A stretch of DNA of 27,481 bases from NCBI RefSeq assembly GCF_001949145.1, contig NW_019091369.1:964767-992247 (forward strand), in the 5' to 3' direction. The notes beneath the pieces were generated by a model. That model ran no database searches and had not been told where the DNA came from. It saw only the letters and a list, made by a program, of their open reading frames with translations. The DNA comes from Acanthaster planci. Taxonomy: Eukaryota; Echinodermata; Asteroidea; Valvatida; Acanthasteridae. Position 1 is the first letter of the stretch, and the number at the start of each line of letters is the position of its first letter. Shown here piece by piece: positions 12,101-19,850 of this stretch. The position numbers and the translations under genes are program-made.

Positions 12101-15100
12101 GAAAAGGATATAGCCTGTAATCATTAGTGTATTACCACATCAAAAAAGGCCCATTAAAAATAACCCTTACCTGATCTTGATTTTCATGACATTTCTTATG
12201 ACTTTTTCCCTCTGACTACAGGATTCCAGGACACCCTATTTTCCCCCTAATTTTTCACGACTTTTCCGTATTTTACCGTTATTCATTATTTTCTCTAAAT
12301 GGCAACTATTAATAGCATAACTCTGCATTTCAATAAAATCATCATGTATTTGATTTCTATAAAGGCTGTTGAAATGTTAAGCTGAAAATATAAGCCCTTA
12401 CCTCCAACATGGGACCACTAGCCACTCTCCAAGCCTTGAAGTATATCTCGCCATAGGAATCAATTAAGGACCTAAATATGCATGTGAGATAACGATTTAC
12501 ATGTGATGTCATCATTTCCCACATGAAAGCAAATCCAGGCTCTTCTCATGACTACAAAAGGACTTCTGATTGTAAAAAGTTGAAAAAAAAAAACAAAATC
12601 AGTCACAACATCCCGTATGTTTGCTAGTTAAGCCTTATATTTGTTATTTCTTTCTTATTTATGCAATTTCTGAGCTTTTTGTACAAAGGGTTTTGTAAAG
12701 CTCCTTTGGGTTGGAAGCGCCTAGATACTTGCAGGGAATTACCTGGGGCAGACTGGTAGCTGGGTCTTGATGGTTTTATGAAGTCTCTCCAGGAAGGTTG
12801 GACTCATTGTCAATAGGAAACTCAAGAATCGACGACCCTGCATTAGCAACAGAAAAGCCCAGGAGAATTCAACATTCATTACCCCACCAAAAATGTCAAA
12901 ATGTTACCACATTATAAAAACTGAGTGGAATGCAATCCATGATAGTAAGTGGCATGAAATATTTGCTCACTGAAATACAAAGGCGGAAAAGTTTCTCCTT
13001 TTTTTCAGTGATTTAAAACCCTGCTTGAATTGAAAACTGAAATACTGGTTTATCAAAACTTTAAAACGCCTCATTCTGAATGAATTACCCTTCTTTACGT
13101 TTCAAAAGGATTACCAACCGATGAGTATAAGCTTCTATATGTTTAACTGTGGATACCTTCATCCGTGGAGCACACAAAGAAATCAAATTTTACGGAAATC
13201 TGAAAATAAATAACAGACCTCTCCGAAACTCAACAATACAGACAATATGAAGTTGAGCTAAAAATCTCAACACCTTCGCCGACAAATGTAAGCATCATTC
13301 CAATTTCATATTTTGTATCTGTTTAAGGCTTCCATTTCAAACTGGGTATTTAGATTCTACTAGGAGGGAATAACAAGGACTCTAAAAATTGGTAGTTCTC
13401 TCATCAAAACAAGCCGTTGACGACAGGGGACCCTACCCACCTTGTCTTGTTTAAGGTAATTGCGTCTGGTCATACACTGCTCCAGGAGATCCTTCAATGT
13501 TGCACTACTCTCTTCCTCCAGATTAATCTTGCTCAGTGCCTGGCGTAAGCCGTCTACACTCTTGACATCAGCGATTGTGGCTGTGGGCTGTAGGCTTCTG
13601 ACTAAGTAGTACATGAGGGTGTTAGCTACAAGCTCTTCTTGCCCCGCGTGCTCACCGGCCCACCTGGCAAAACATCAGAAAACGTAACGTTTTCGGCAGG
13701 AATGTCTCATTTCAATTCTTAAATGCGAAAGTGCACAACTGAAGGGCTGACTAGAGTTGATATATTGGCTCTTGTTCCAATTAGAATGGAGGATTACTTT
13801 GGGAATATCTCAACTATCACATAAAACACAAAGACATGTTTATGGTCATTTTATCTGAGAGCAACAATTAGCATGCTTGCAGGTGACACTGTAACACATA
13901 CCCACAGGAAAGATCCACTTAAAATGAGTCCTTAAGTCTGGACTAAACGCTCAACCATTTTCTAGACTCAAGTTGGAGTTGCTGGTGACAACAAAGAGTG
14001 GAACATTTTGCAGAAATCAGTGATTATCAAATACACGTTTAATACAGGACTCAAACCTGATTTTCTGAAGTCAATGCATTTTTGGTAACTTTTTTCAGTA
14101 AATCACTATGACTCATCGTAAACGTATCTTTCCAAATAGCTTAATCTACATCCATAAGATACCAATGACCTTACAGTGATGTCTTTTTAATATACATCAG
14201 AGTAAACTTCCAGGCAGCACACCAACATCTCATGACTTACAGGCAGGGTAACAAAACTTTCATACAAGCCGTCTTTATATTCTCGTCAGGGGAAAGACTG
14301 TATTTAAAAAATCTGCAAATGTGCATACCACTTCTCACAAAGTTTGGCTATTCCTTGCTGAAGCTTGCTGGCTGAGTCTGGAAGATCTAACAAGACACCT
14401 ACAAAAAGTCAAAATGAACAAATAAAAACCAAGGGCCATTATTTTTCTTCTTAAGAACAGTAATTTAACCAAATTTACAATCCTATAATTTTTGAATTTT
14501 GCTTGCAATTTCCTATTGTCTTGGCCTAAAAATGTTCGCTCAAATAACTACTTTCCCAACGCCACATTATGCACACATAAATTCCTTTGTATACTTGACT
14601 TCAACAATTCAAATGGGGATCATCAAGATCAGGCACTGATTCAACTGGGAACTGTGGAATGTTAGTTGAGACACGGGAATTTGAACTAGATAAAAGAAGA
14701 TTAATCTGAACAATTTGAATCTGATCTATTTCAAAATATCTACGTTATTTTGCCTTTTCCTGCCATCTTTGTCTATTTTAAGCCCAAGGTGGAAAATTTC
14801 AACAAAAAAACCTTAGACGGTGACTAAAATCAGTGAGATGGGCCGCCTCACACTTAAATAGGCAGGGCAAACACTGCTATATGCCTTAGATATGACAGCT
14901 TGGAAACCTCCTCCTGTATGACTGTATGAAGCAAACAACAAGCCTGTCTTTATGAATATTTGGCTCTTGTGAGCACAGAGTTGTGGATTCTAATCCCATC
15001 CAAGCACACTTTTGATCTTTTCCACAAAGTTAGACAACACTGCAAAAACATCAGTTGTGCTGGCAAAAGCCAAGTATAAAATTAACGTCCCTGACGCAAA

Positions 15101-18074
15101 GCCAGTTAACATCATTTTCAGAAGTGGCTGTGCTGTTACGATAAACATTAAAATCTGGAAACTTGTCTTCATCTAAATGTATATTGCAGGTTACTAGACG
15201 GATACTGGGTATCTACTGACTGGCAAAAGTCTACAGAAAATGTTAAAGCAAATGCATTGCAGTTACCTCCAAAGAAAACTGGCCTCTACAAACAGTTAGC
15301 ACTGCATACTGCATGTGTACACTGGACACCGTCTCATACACTCACCATGCAGATAAACAGCTGTCTCAAACATAGGCTGAGTAATGATTGGCTTCTCCAT
15401 GGTCAGACACATAGTTGCCACGGTAACAATGCCCTGGAGGCAGGCATGGGTTGCTAAGGAAGACTCCTATGTGTACGTGTCAAAGGTCAAACAACAAGGG
15501 TTGACACAATTAAAGCAAAGAAATCACGATTTACAACAAGGTTATTACAGATATAATAACTAATGGAAACTGCGCCGAGTTCACAGAAAACAAAACAATT
15601 ATACCTTGAGAGATAAACTGTAAGTTTAACTTATTTTTTCATAAAAATAAAAAGAAACATGGGAAGACGGGAGAAATAACATAAAGGTTATTGGTTTTGA
15701 TTATCGTCAGAAATAATAGTGACTAGCACACTTGTACACACCCAAACATATACATGTATACCCACTCCAAATAGTGACAACAGCAACTGATAGACTGTGT
15801 CTATTTATTCCGTTGATTTTGAGTCTTAGTTTTCTGACACAAGTTGCAGCCAACTGAAAAGAGATTACAGACTCACACTTTTCCTGCGAAACCTTCTTTG
15901 CGACATCTTGGAAAACAAGATCATTACATACATGTATTTCAAATCCATGCTCAAAAATTTACTGATGACTAATTTACGATCTGTATAGACCTTGATAGAG
16001 CACAGATCTGTGCCCATCTGTTCTGAGTTGAAGTGCACCCTCACTGAGAAAGGAAGGCTGGTGTGAAGTTTTCCAGCCGGGTTCCTGCAAGCGTTAGGCA
16101 CGCACCCAAAGACCAAACATTCCAGCAAAATTACATTGCATGTACTCAGCATGGCCCGTGACAAATGTGCATAAACTTGCGCATACATGGTGAGTTCGTA
16201 CCAAAAGACCGTCATGTTCATTTAAAAATATGCCCTCTTTTGTTCCCGCTTGGAGCAGAGACCAAAATGCACAGCAGAACTGACAGAGCTAAACACAATA
16301 AAAACAGAATTGTTCCGACAACTTCCTATTGCAAGACCAGACCATGGTTATTGACAGCTGTTGGGAATGCTGAACTGACCTTGTTCCCTGCCTCCTCTTC
16401 GCTACCTCCTGCAGTTTCAAATGGTGAATGGAGAAGAGTAGATGCACACATCTGATTGAGACCAGACCAAACACGTTCGTACTGCTTACGGGACAAACTC
16501 TGCAGAACCTCCTCAATGGTGAAATCATCATCTTTGGCATTCTAGAAATTAAAGCCAAGGCTGAAGATTTAGGAAATTAAAGTCAAACTTAGGACCCAAG
16601 AAAACAAAAAAGCCAAATAAGTTACAATTATGAGACTGTTTGCTGTGAGACAGACTTTGACAAAATCAAAAGTTTGCTATTCCTTGGTATTCCATATTCC
16701 ACCTGTTACATTCCTGGTCCATATTTAACTGATGTTGGCACACAGACAGGTGCTGACAAGACACACTGGTATCATTTGCATGTCATATATATACATGCAT
16801 GTGTTGGAAACTAAACACTAAAGATGCTAAAAGGTTACCAATGTTGTCACGTGGTCAAGGCAAAAAGTGTTCGGACTGCCAGAATGTGGAATACATTGCA
16901 TAAGCGGTAGCAATCAGGCTTAACTTGAAAGCCGCAATTCTTGGCAGTTTTTGGCCCTTATTACAAATAGTCCAATTACTATGGTAATGCCCAATGTATC
17001 TCCATGATCGCAGCGATGACTCCAGATGCCATTCTCTCTTTTGTGACTCTGTTTGTTATTTCTTTTGCAGACTGAGCAAATAAAAACGTTGAGTTCAACA
17101 CAATCACCAGTGCCTTGGGTGTTCCAAGGTGCAGAGTTGCTTTATTCATGAGCATTAATCAGGTTGGGGACCAAACCACAATGTAGCGGCGTCCCTAGTT
17201 GCTGCTTATGTCGCCTGTTCAAGCGGAAATGACATCATCTTTATCAGGTCACGTGATAATGATGTAATTTTCCGCATGATTTTGGGAAAATAACAAGATT
17301 TGAAATGCCGGCAGCCAACATGGCCGCCATTGCAGTTACAGTTGGAGTCAACGGCAAAATTGTTTCCGATCGCTAGTTTGGAAAATCAACACGGTAAAAA
17401 TAAAATTTGCCATGGTGAATCGATAGAGATTTTTAATGGCAACATTTTCATGCATAAAGTAAACTTCAGCAAAGCTTTACTGTTTTTGTGTAAACATTTT
17501 CATTGGCAGAATTGGACTCCTCTGCCCAACGAATTCAACACATCCATTGCAAGATTTGACCGAAAAATCTCCTCGATCCGCTTTTATAGACACCAAATGA
17601 AAGGAAAATTTCATTTAGATCTTGGGTAGCATGTTTCCTGTAAATTTGATCAATCAGAGGAATTTGTTTTGAAGTTTTTGGCTGATAAAGAGATCGATGT
17701 CATCTGCGAACTATGATCTAAAAATAGTTCAAAATTACATGTGTGTCATTGTTGCACAAACAAGTGGCGTATGAGTAGTCTGGCGTCGTCACTAGATTGT
17801 GGTTTGGTCCCCGACCTCTTAATATCCTATTCTTGATATAATAATAAGAATGACAAATTACTTGGAGTTAAAAAGAGTTTAAAGTTATTCAAGTTTGACT
17901 TAACGTGATTTCACTGTACAAAGAAAGAAGGGGTTCTCATGTTAAAGGGAGTTGTGTATTAAAATGTTACAAATGTTTGCTCACGTGCCGCTGCAGGAAA
18001 TGAATGAATTCATCTCGATCATCATTTTCAGCAGCTTCAAGGAAAGCTTCACGCAGACAGCTTGGGGCCACCAT
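1..18074 (-). CDS. NCAPG2: Condensin-2 complex subunit G2, 20 coding exons, C-terminus beyond left edge
   Basis: NCAPG2 is the HEAT-repeat G subunit of condensin II. It binds the kleisin NCAPH2 and, with SMC2, SMC4 and NCAPD3, compacts and resolves chromosomes in the nucleus. Twenty exons on the minus strand join in phase with GT..AG borders and give about 917 residues. The product follows the vertebrate protein, as I recall it, from end to end: the N-terminal LSRKQ block (exon 2), the WW and YLVRSLQ segment (exon 5), EIYFKAW (exon 7), the DLLDDP and ADVRASVFK HEAT block (exon 11), the SEKVRVAFVDLLLK block (exon 12), PMEHLLGQL with RRLVSLLFNS (exon 13), an acidic linker then EIIAVLW (exon 14), and YCRLQIHL (exon 19). 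The middle corresponds to the family's conserved condensin-2 domain. No frameshift or internal stop is seen. Roughly 200 or more C-terminal residues lie outside the window. Identity is near certain; individual exon borders are predictions. Confidence 0.95.
198..1132 (-). other. NCAPG2 intron, no gene seen
   Basis: AT-rich intron of 935 bases; no coding or repeat signal recognised. Confidence 0.65.
1133..1255 (-). CDS. NCAPG2: NCAPG2 coding exon 19
   Basis: 41 codons, phase 0, acceptor cattttcag, donor CTG|gtgaga. It encodes PDPLSDLATDEVMVGSLQMY and then CRLQIHLTSGQL, matching the vertebrate LHCRLSIHLQ segment. It is easily missed because no long open frame marks it. Confidence 0.88.
1256..1828 (-). 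other. NCAPG2 intron, no gene seen
   Basis: AT-rich intron of 573 bases; nothing recognised. Confidence 0.65.
1829..1990 (-). CDS. NCAPG2: NCAPG2 coding exon 18
   Basis: 54 codons, phase 0, acceptor ttgtccaag, donor CTA|gtaaga. It encodes DPVQPRPSLALSYLDWLLSH and a Leu-rich helix ending STLKTTL, matching DTRPVKPELALVYIEYLLTHP and the following LLKALET region. Confidence 0.92.
1991..3079 (-). other. NCAPG2 intron, no gene seen
   Basis: AT-rich intron of 1,089 bases. Short open frames on both strands (for example 2024-2305 plus) look random; no repeat structure recognised. Confidence 0.65.
3080..3245 (-). CDS. NCAPG2: NCAPG2 coding exon 17
   Basis: 166 bases, acceptor gctttgacag, donor AAG|gtgagt. 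It encodes FGPLLECLVSWGRGSDVLEL and SDWLVAALR, matching the vertebrate LLDCLCSWGQVGHILELVDNWL stretch. Confidence 0.95.
3246..3868 (-). other. NCAPG2 intron, no gene seen
   Basis: AT-rich intron of 623 bases; nothing recognised. Confidence 0.65.
3869..3939 (-). CDS. NCAPG2: NCAPG2 coding exon 16
   Basis: 71 bases, acceptor cccttgcag, donor TTCAG|gtttgt. It encodes LSAVLVIAGYVPSSSIPTF, with a split Ser codon completed in exon 17 to give IPTFSRGC, the counterpart of the vertebrate VPPFSCGV. The frame stays open past the donor, but the alignment fixes the splice here. Confidence 0.9.
3940..5159 (-). other. NCAPG2 intron, small palindrome only
   Basis: This 1.22 kb intron has no recognisable exon. 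It contains T runs near 4510-4620 and a short palindrome at 4351-4370 (GGGAGCAA-gtat-TTGCTCCC), with a second copy of the half-site ACGGGAGCAAGTA at about 4394. Confidence 0.65.
5160..5237 (-). CDS. NCAPG2: NCAPG2 coding exon 15
   Basis: 26 codons, acceptor atctttgaag, donor CAG|gtatga. It encodes VSRFSKALPEFLTVFQ, matching INKFASVLPEYLKVFK. The 34-bp minisatellite begins only 30 bases upstream of the acceptor in transcript direction. Confidence 0.9.
5267..5470. repeat. 34-bp minisatellite, six copies
   Basis: Units start at 5267, 5301, 5335, 5369, 5403 and 5437, each AATGGTCACATCCACAAYCA followed by AACCAGGCAGAATA. Copies differ by only a few substitutions; the first has GGTTAC in place of GGTCAC. 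The array lies in an NCAPG2 intron next to the exon 15 acceptor. Confidence 0.95.
5731..5987 (-). CDS. NCAPG2: NCAPG2 coding exon 14 with acidic linker
   Basis: 257 bases, acceptor ttctttcag. It encodes a helix (FLLLLGQCILGCIRKAQ), a charged Glu/Asp/Gly-rich linker of about 40 residues, and MEGMLEIIAVLWTGINDQL. Vertebrate NCAPG2 has the same helix, EEED linker and GLLEIIVILW order. I chose the donor AAG|gtgctt because it joins exon 15 in phase 0 and restores the expected spacing; the open frame would otherwise run on to a stop near 5656. Confidence 0.93.
6427..6852. mobile_element. Long foldback / MITE-like element in an NCAPG2 intron
   Basis: The two halves are inverted copies. Left has GTGGTAGCACC, ATCTCTTATGAGTATGTGTG, ACTCAACGTTTCGGACTGC and AAGCTGTTTAT; right has the reverse complements in reverse order (ATAAACAGCT, GCAGTCCGAAAGGTTGAG, CACACATACTTATAAGAGAT, GGTGCTACC). 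Arms are about 175 bases with a loop of about 70 (6606-6677), and arm divergence is visible by eye. There is no coding capacity. The outer limits are approximate and no clear target duplication was seen. Confidence 0.8.
6535..6565 (-). other. Hammerhead-like core motif inside the foldback element
   Basis: On the minus strand the sequence reads CTGACGA, C, GGACT, GAGCTTGC, AGTCC, GAAAC: a CTGANGA box, one extra base, a 5-bp stem and GAAAC. The opposite arm of the foldback (plus strand, about 6719-6748) carries a mutated copy in which the first box is lost. Stems I and III were not found. Confidence 0.35.
7131..7353 (-). CDS. NCAPG2: NCAPG2 coding exon 13
   Basis: 223 bases, acceptor ctggatag, donor GCAG|gtgggc, leaving in phase 1. 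It starts FWSITPMEHLLGQLVEDSAP and contains RRLVSLLFNSLQPV and FYQYAHRHMS, matching FWKICPMEHILVRLE, RRLVSLIFNS and FYQYAHEH of the vertebrate protein. Confidence 0.96.
7354..7941 (-). other. NCAPG2 intron, no gene seen
   Basis: AT-rich intron of 588 bases; no repeat or coding exon recognised. Confidence 0.65.
7942..8094 (-). CDS. NCAPG2: NCAPG2 coding exon 12
   Basis: 51 codons, phase 0, acceptor atcctttcag, donor AAG|gtaaga. It encodes LDNHLSHPLLKNLLPILKDF and then SEKVRVAFVDLLLKVKGLR. This is the segment that first identified the gene, as the SEKVRVAFVD block is highly conserved in NCAPG2. Confidence 0.97.
8095..8606 (-). other. NCAPG2 intron, no gene seen
   Basis: Intron of 512 bases with short chance open frames on both strands; nothing recognised. 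Confidence 0.65.
8607..8786 (-). CDS. NCAPG2: NCAPG2 coding exon 11
   Basis: 60 codons, phase 0, acceptor ttcaatag, donor AAG|gtgaag. It encodes DLLDDPCPVVRVTGVHGICR, a HEAT repeat, and ends FDVSTADVRASVFK. This is among the best conserved blocks of the family. Confidence 0.96.
9035..9160 (-). CDS. NCAPG2: NCAPG2 coding exon 10
   Basis: 42 codons, phase 0, acceptor cctgctag, donor CAG|gtaaac. It encodes VANASVRANAAALLIDAFPL, the HEAT-type helix matching the vertebrate NSEVRSNAALLFVEAFPI segment, then an acidic loop ending in TQKQFDIFQ. Confidence 0.95.
9364..9422. repeat. Perfect 18-bp hairpin with telomere-like sequence
   Basis: TTAACCCTAACACTCCTC (9364-9381) and its exact reverse complement (9405-9422) flank a 23-base loop. 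Confidence 0.9.
9934..10893. mobile_element. TIR element of about 0.96 kb, noncoding
   Basis: GTACGGTACAGGTCAGAATT, then TTAGCTGACATGCAAACACG at the left (from 9954) is matched in inverted orientation by CGTGTTAGCATGTCGGCTAA, then AGTTCTGACCAATACTGTAC at the right (to 10873), with weaker similarity further outward. The interior has no transposase frame. Class unknown; ends approximate. Confidence 0.7.
11031..11123 (-). CDS. NCAPG2: NCAPG2 coding exon 9
   Basis: 31 codons, phase 0, acceptor tttacttgcag, donor AAG|gtaagg. It encodes LLSYFCKQKRQQGVDKMLLA followed by LYEPIIWRAVK, matching the vertebrate LSYFHHQKKVRQGVEEMLYRLYKPILWRGLK stretch. Confidence 0.95.
11124..11678 (-). other. NCAPG2 intron, no gene seen
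   Basis: AT-rich intron of 555 bases with no other recognisable signal. Confidence 0.65.
11679..11771 (-). CDS. NCAPG2: NCAPG2 coding exon 8
   Basis: 31 codons, phase 0, acceptor cccattgcag, donor CAG|gtatga. It encodes KLEKYCIQDLMYHAVHASR, matching the vertebrate CIQDFMFHGIHLPR segment. Confidence 0.95.
11772..12401 (-). other. NCAPG2 intron, no gene seen
   Basis: AT-rich intron of 630 bases; nothing recognised beyond the splice sites. Confidence 0.65.
12402..12471 (-). CDS. NCAPG2: NCAPG2 coding exon 7
   Basis: Seventy bases, acceptor catatttag, donor GAG|gtaagg. It encodes SLIDSYGEIYFKAWRVASG, almost the vertebrate SLMVYIAEIYFRAWKKASG. It completes an Arg codon carried from exon 6. Confidence 0.95.
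12743..12837 (-). CDS. NCAPG2: NCAPG2 coding exon 6
   Basis: 95 bases, acceptor gctaatgcag, donor CCAG|gtaatt, leaving in phase 2. It encodes GRRFLSFLLTMSPTFLERLH followed by KTIKTQL, matching the vertebrate GRRFLSCLFNW and GTIKNQL segments. Confidence 0.94.
12838..13440 (-). other. NCAPG2 intron, no gene seen
   Basis: AT-rich intron of 603 bases. No repeat or coding exon recognised. Confidence 0.65.
13441..13663 (-). CDS. NCAPG2: NCAPG2 coding exon 5
   Basis: 223 bases, acceptor ttttgccag, donor AAG|gtgggt. It completes a Trp codon, giving the WW pair seen in the family, and contains TLMYYLVRSLQPTATIADV and an acidic helix ending TRRNYLKQDK. This corresponds to the start of the conserved condensin-2 region of the protein. 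Confidence 0.93.
13664..14328 (-). other. NCAPG2 intron, no gene seen
   Basis: AT-rich intron of 665 bases with no repeat or coding signal that I can recognise. Confidence 0.65.
14329..14398 (-). CDS. NCAPG2: NCAPG2 coding exon 4
   Basis: Seventy bases between the acceptor ctttttgtag and the donor AGTG|gtatgc. It enters in phase 1 and leaves in phase 2, splitting a Gly and a Trp codon. It encodes VLLDLPDSASKLQQGIAKLC, equivalent to the vertebrate ILYALPESERKLQSSIQDLC segment. Confidence 0.93.
14399..15345 (-). other. NCAPG2 intron, no gene seen
   Basis: AT-rich intron of 947 bases. A 60-codon minus-strand open frame at 14990-15172 has no recognisable homology and is not needed by the exon model. 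Confidence 0.65.
15346..15466 (-). CDS. NCAPG2: NCAPG2 coding exon 3
   Basis: Forty codons plus one base, donor CATG|gtgagt. It encodes THACLQGIVTVATMCLTMEK and then FETAVYLHG, matching the helix before LNGILYALPE in vertebrates. I chose the acceptor cacatag|GAG because it keeps phase 0 with exon 2. A second AG 15 bases inward (cttag) would break the frame. Confidence 0.88.
15467..16379 (-). other. NCAPG2 intron, no gene seen
   Basis: A 118-codon minus-strand open frame at 15865-16221 lies here, but it resembles neither NCAPG2 nor any family I know. The flanking exons already join in phase, so I treat the frame as chance. Otherwise the sequence is AT-rich. Confidence 0.65.
16380..16541 (-). 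CDS. NCAPG2: NCAPG2 coding exon 2
   Basis: Acceptor tttctag, donor AAG|gtcagt; 54 codons, phase 0 at both ends. It encodes FTIEEVLQSLSRKQ followed by LLHSPFE, matching the LNELLDELSRKQ and LLESP blocks of the vertebrate protein, then an acidic tail GGSEEEAGNK. Confidence 0.92.
16542..17984 (-). other. NCAPG2 intron containing a TTAA-flanked MITE
   Basis: This 1.44 kb intron has no coding exon that fits the protein. The element at 17155-17822 accounts for nearly half of it. The remaining sequence (16542-17154) shows nothing I recognise. Confidence 0.7.
17155..17822. mobile_element. TTAA-flanked MITE (piggyBac-like)
   Basis: TTAA stands at 17155-17158 and 17819-17822. Just inside, TCAGGTTGGGGACCAAACCA at the left is matched in inverted orientation by TGGTTTGGTCCCCGACCTC at the right, followed by weaker inverted similarity (GTAGCGGCGTCC against GACGACGCCAGAC). 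The interior of about 600 bases has no transposase. A TTAA duplication is the hallmark of piggyBac-type insertion; family membership is inferred. Confidence 0.7.
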
Positions 18075-18107
18075 CCTTTTCTTGTAGTGTGTTATTTGGG
18101 CATTTCC
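17985..18107 (-). CDS. NCAPG2: NCAPG2 coding exon 1 with start codon
   Basis: The acceptor ttctccag precedes 18107; the donor CAC|gtgagc is at 17985. The proposed start ATG at 18074 gives 30 residues beginning MVAPSCLREAFLEA and ending FIHFLQRH, which aligns with the start of vertebrate NCAPG2 (a short helix rich in F, E and Q). The exon ends in phase 0. The 33 bases before the ATG are also open, so an upstream start cannot be excluded. An out-of-frame ATG with a four-codon micro-ORF lies at about 18103. Confidence 0.85.
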
Positions 18108-18260
18108 CTGGAGAAGTTTAAGAGTAAAAAAAAAAATTAGTAAATGTAAGTATCAAAGCAAATCAATAAGGTCATAAGCCGTGTCAAATTAGAGGGGACA
18201 AAACCATTAAAACCCTTTCATCAGAGGGGTAACATTATTATACTACTCTCGTTGGGTGTC

Positions 18261-19193
18261 GGTCACTTCGCCCCATGCCACTTCACCCCTAACCACTTTG
18301 CCCCATTTCCACTTTGTCCCATTTCTGCTTTGCCCCATTGATTATCGTTCATTCTGTTCTTCAGTAACAGAGGCATAGGCCTAGATGCAACAAGTAAAAA
18401 CATTGATGTTTGAGTACCCAAATAACAATCAAAGAATCCAACTTTCTAAGGCCAAAACAATGCTTCCGATTTCCAGGCTGCCGGACCCAAATTTTTCGGC
18501 TATGTTGCAATATTTCTCCATGTTAATTCTTAGTATTTTGCCTGTGTATTTTTTGTGTTCATCGGTTTAATTTTAGGTTGTTTTGCTTGTACTTGAAGCG
18601 GGCGTGTTTCCACAAAATTTCCTGAGCGCCGAGCTTTATCCAATCGCCCTGGTACAGCTGTCTGGATGCATCAACAATTACCAGAACAATGTGAACAGAA
18701 TTGCAAAGATATGTAATACAAAACTGCTGCAAACTGCTTGCTGACTGCAATCACCTAAAATACAAATCTCAAAATATGGAGGGCCTGACGTTTCGATCCT
18801 AGCAGAATTGAAGGGGAAAGATTCTGCTAGTGGTGCTAGGGCCTACTGGGATCAAAACGTCAGGCCCCTCCATATTTTGAACAGAATTGTGTGTCGTTTC
18901 GAAGTTGGCCTAAACTGGAACTTGAAGAGGATGATAAATAAACCCAATGCCAATGGTTCAACCATATGTATTAATTCACCATAATTATTGGACAACGCAG
19001 TCGACATTAATTTAATGCTGTCATGGCTGTAGAGTTTTCTATAATAACTAGGCCTAGGCCTACTGCAAGTTGTTTGTGGAACTCCCCACTCGACCATTTT
19101 TTGAAGAGGCTTGTAACACACTCGAGCACAGATGGCAAAGTAGAAATGGGGTGAAGTGGGGATAGGGCGACGAGGAAATGGGGCGAAGTGACT
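18261..19193. mobile_element. Composite inverted-repeat element with CACTTCGCCCCA motif
   Basis: GGTCACTTCGCCCCAT (18261-18276) is matched in inverted orientation by ATGGGGCGAAGTGACT (19178-19193). Each side continues with degenerate CACTTCACCCC and CTTTGCCCCATTTC units. The flanks are built from near-tandem repeats of one short motif, which is unusual. The interior includes the foldback at 18769-18880. Confidence 0.6.
18769..18880. repeat. Nested foldback hairpin of 112 bases
   Basis: TCAAAATATGGAGGGCCTGA then CGTTTCGATCC at the left pairs with GGGATCAAAACGTCAGGCCC then CTCCATATTTTGA at the right, with one extra base in the right arm. An inner stem AGCAGAAT/ATTCTGCT closes it further. Confidence 0.85.
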
Positions 19194-19231
19194 TTAAACC
19201 CTGTGGTTAGTGCTACATGTATCATAGTAAT

Positions 19232-19478
19232 TAGTATTGTTATGCCCCAACTATAGCATCAGTCCCAACTATATTTAGGTGGGCCTGTCCCAACTAGAGT
19301 GAAAATGCCACATTTTAGAAGAATTGTGTCAAGTGTGAGACACATGGACTTGGATAATGTTGAGACATTTCCCACAGACATTGGTCAACAATAGTTGGAC
19401 CAGCCCAACTGCAGCACTACAATTGGGACTGTCCCAACTATAGTTGGGACTTATGCTATAGCTGGGGCGTAACAGTAT
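19232..19478. mobile_element. Short TIR element (MITE-like), about 247 bp
   Basis: TAGTATTGTTATGCCCCAAC, then TATAGCATCAGTCCCAACTA at the left is matched in inverted orientation by TAGTTGGGACTTATGCTATA, then GCTGGGGCGTAACAGTATC at the right. The motif CCCAACTA recurs inside. No coding capacity. Confidence 0.75.
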
Positions 19479-19660
19479 CACGATCAATCATCATCATGCC
19501 TGGCCATGATTAGGCACACGGAGCGTAGTCTCGACGACCAACAGATACATGACCGCCAACTCCAACAATCACTTAAGTCTTACATACTTCAAAATTAGTT
19601 ACTGAGGTCTTAGCTATCAAAAAACCCAATAACATTAAGATGCCCCAAAACGTTACTTAC

Positions 19661-19850
19661 CGAGTAGCAGCAACGCAGCATCCGTTTCCAAATTCGGCGC
19701 GCAAAATACAAATTCCTATGTATCACTGGTTTCCCTACACATTGCGATTGCTTTTCGCTGGGGTGGAAATACCAGTTTCTCCACAGAAGATTCGGATGTA
19801 GACTACATGACGCACAATTAGCTACGGAAACGTAGCGTTGCAACTTTTAA
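19661..19850 (-). other. NCAPG2: NCAPG2 leader exon (5' UTR or alternative N-terminus)
   Basis: The strong donor TCG|gtaagt lies at 19661. The downstream acceptor at 18107 leads into the exon carrying the proposed start ATG (18074), so this exon is most likely 5' UTR. The upper boundary is a guess, because the transcription start is not visible. Splicing is in phase 0 with an open frame: MLRCCYS, or a longer version starting at 19843, would read through GNAQITHYKKR into the downstream ATG without a stop. An N-terminally extended protein is therefore possible. Alignment with vertebrate NCAPG2 favours the downstream start. Confidence 0.55.

Larger units (their letters stand above)
18108..19660 (-). 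other. NCAPG2 leader intron, packed with inverted-repeat elements
   Basis: This 1.55 kb intron has no recognisable coding exon. It carries an inverted pair based on CACTTCGCCCCA (18261 and 19193), an inner foldback (18769-18880) and a separate TIR element (19232-19478), listed below. Its 3' end has a long pyrimidine run on the minus strand (plus-strand A run near 18126), consistent with a good splice acceptor. Confidence 0.7.

Noticed and set aside
15865-16221. 118-codon minus-strand open frame in an NCAPG2 intron, as an extra exon
   Set aside because: No homology to NCAPG2 or any family I know, and the flanking exons already join in phase with the expected protein spacing.
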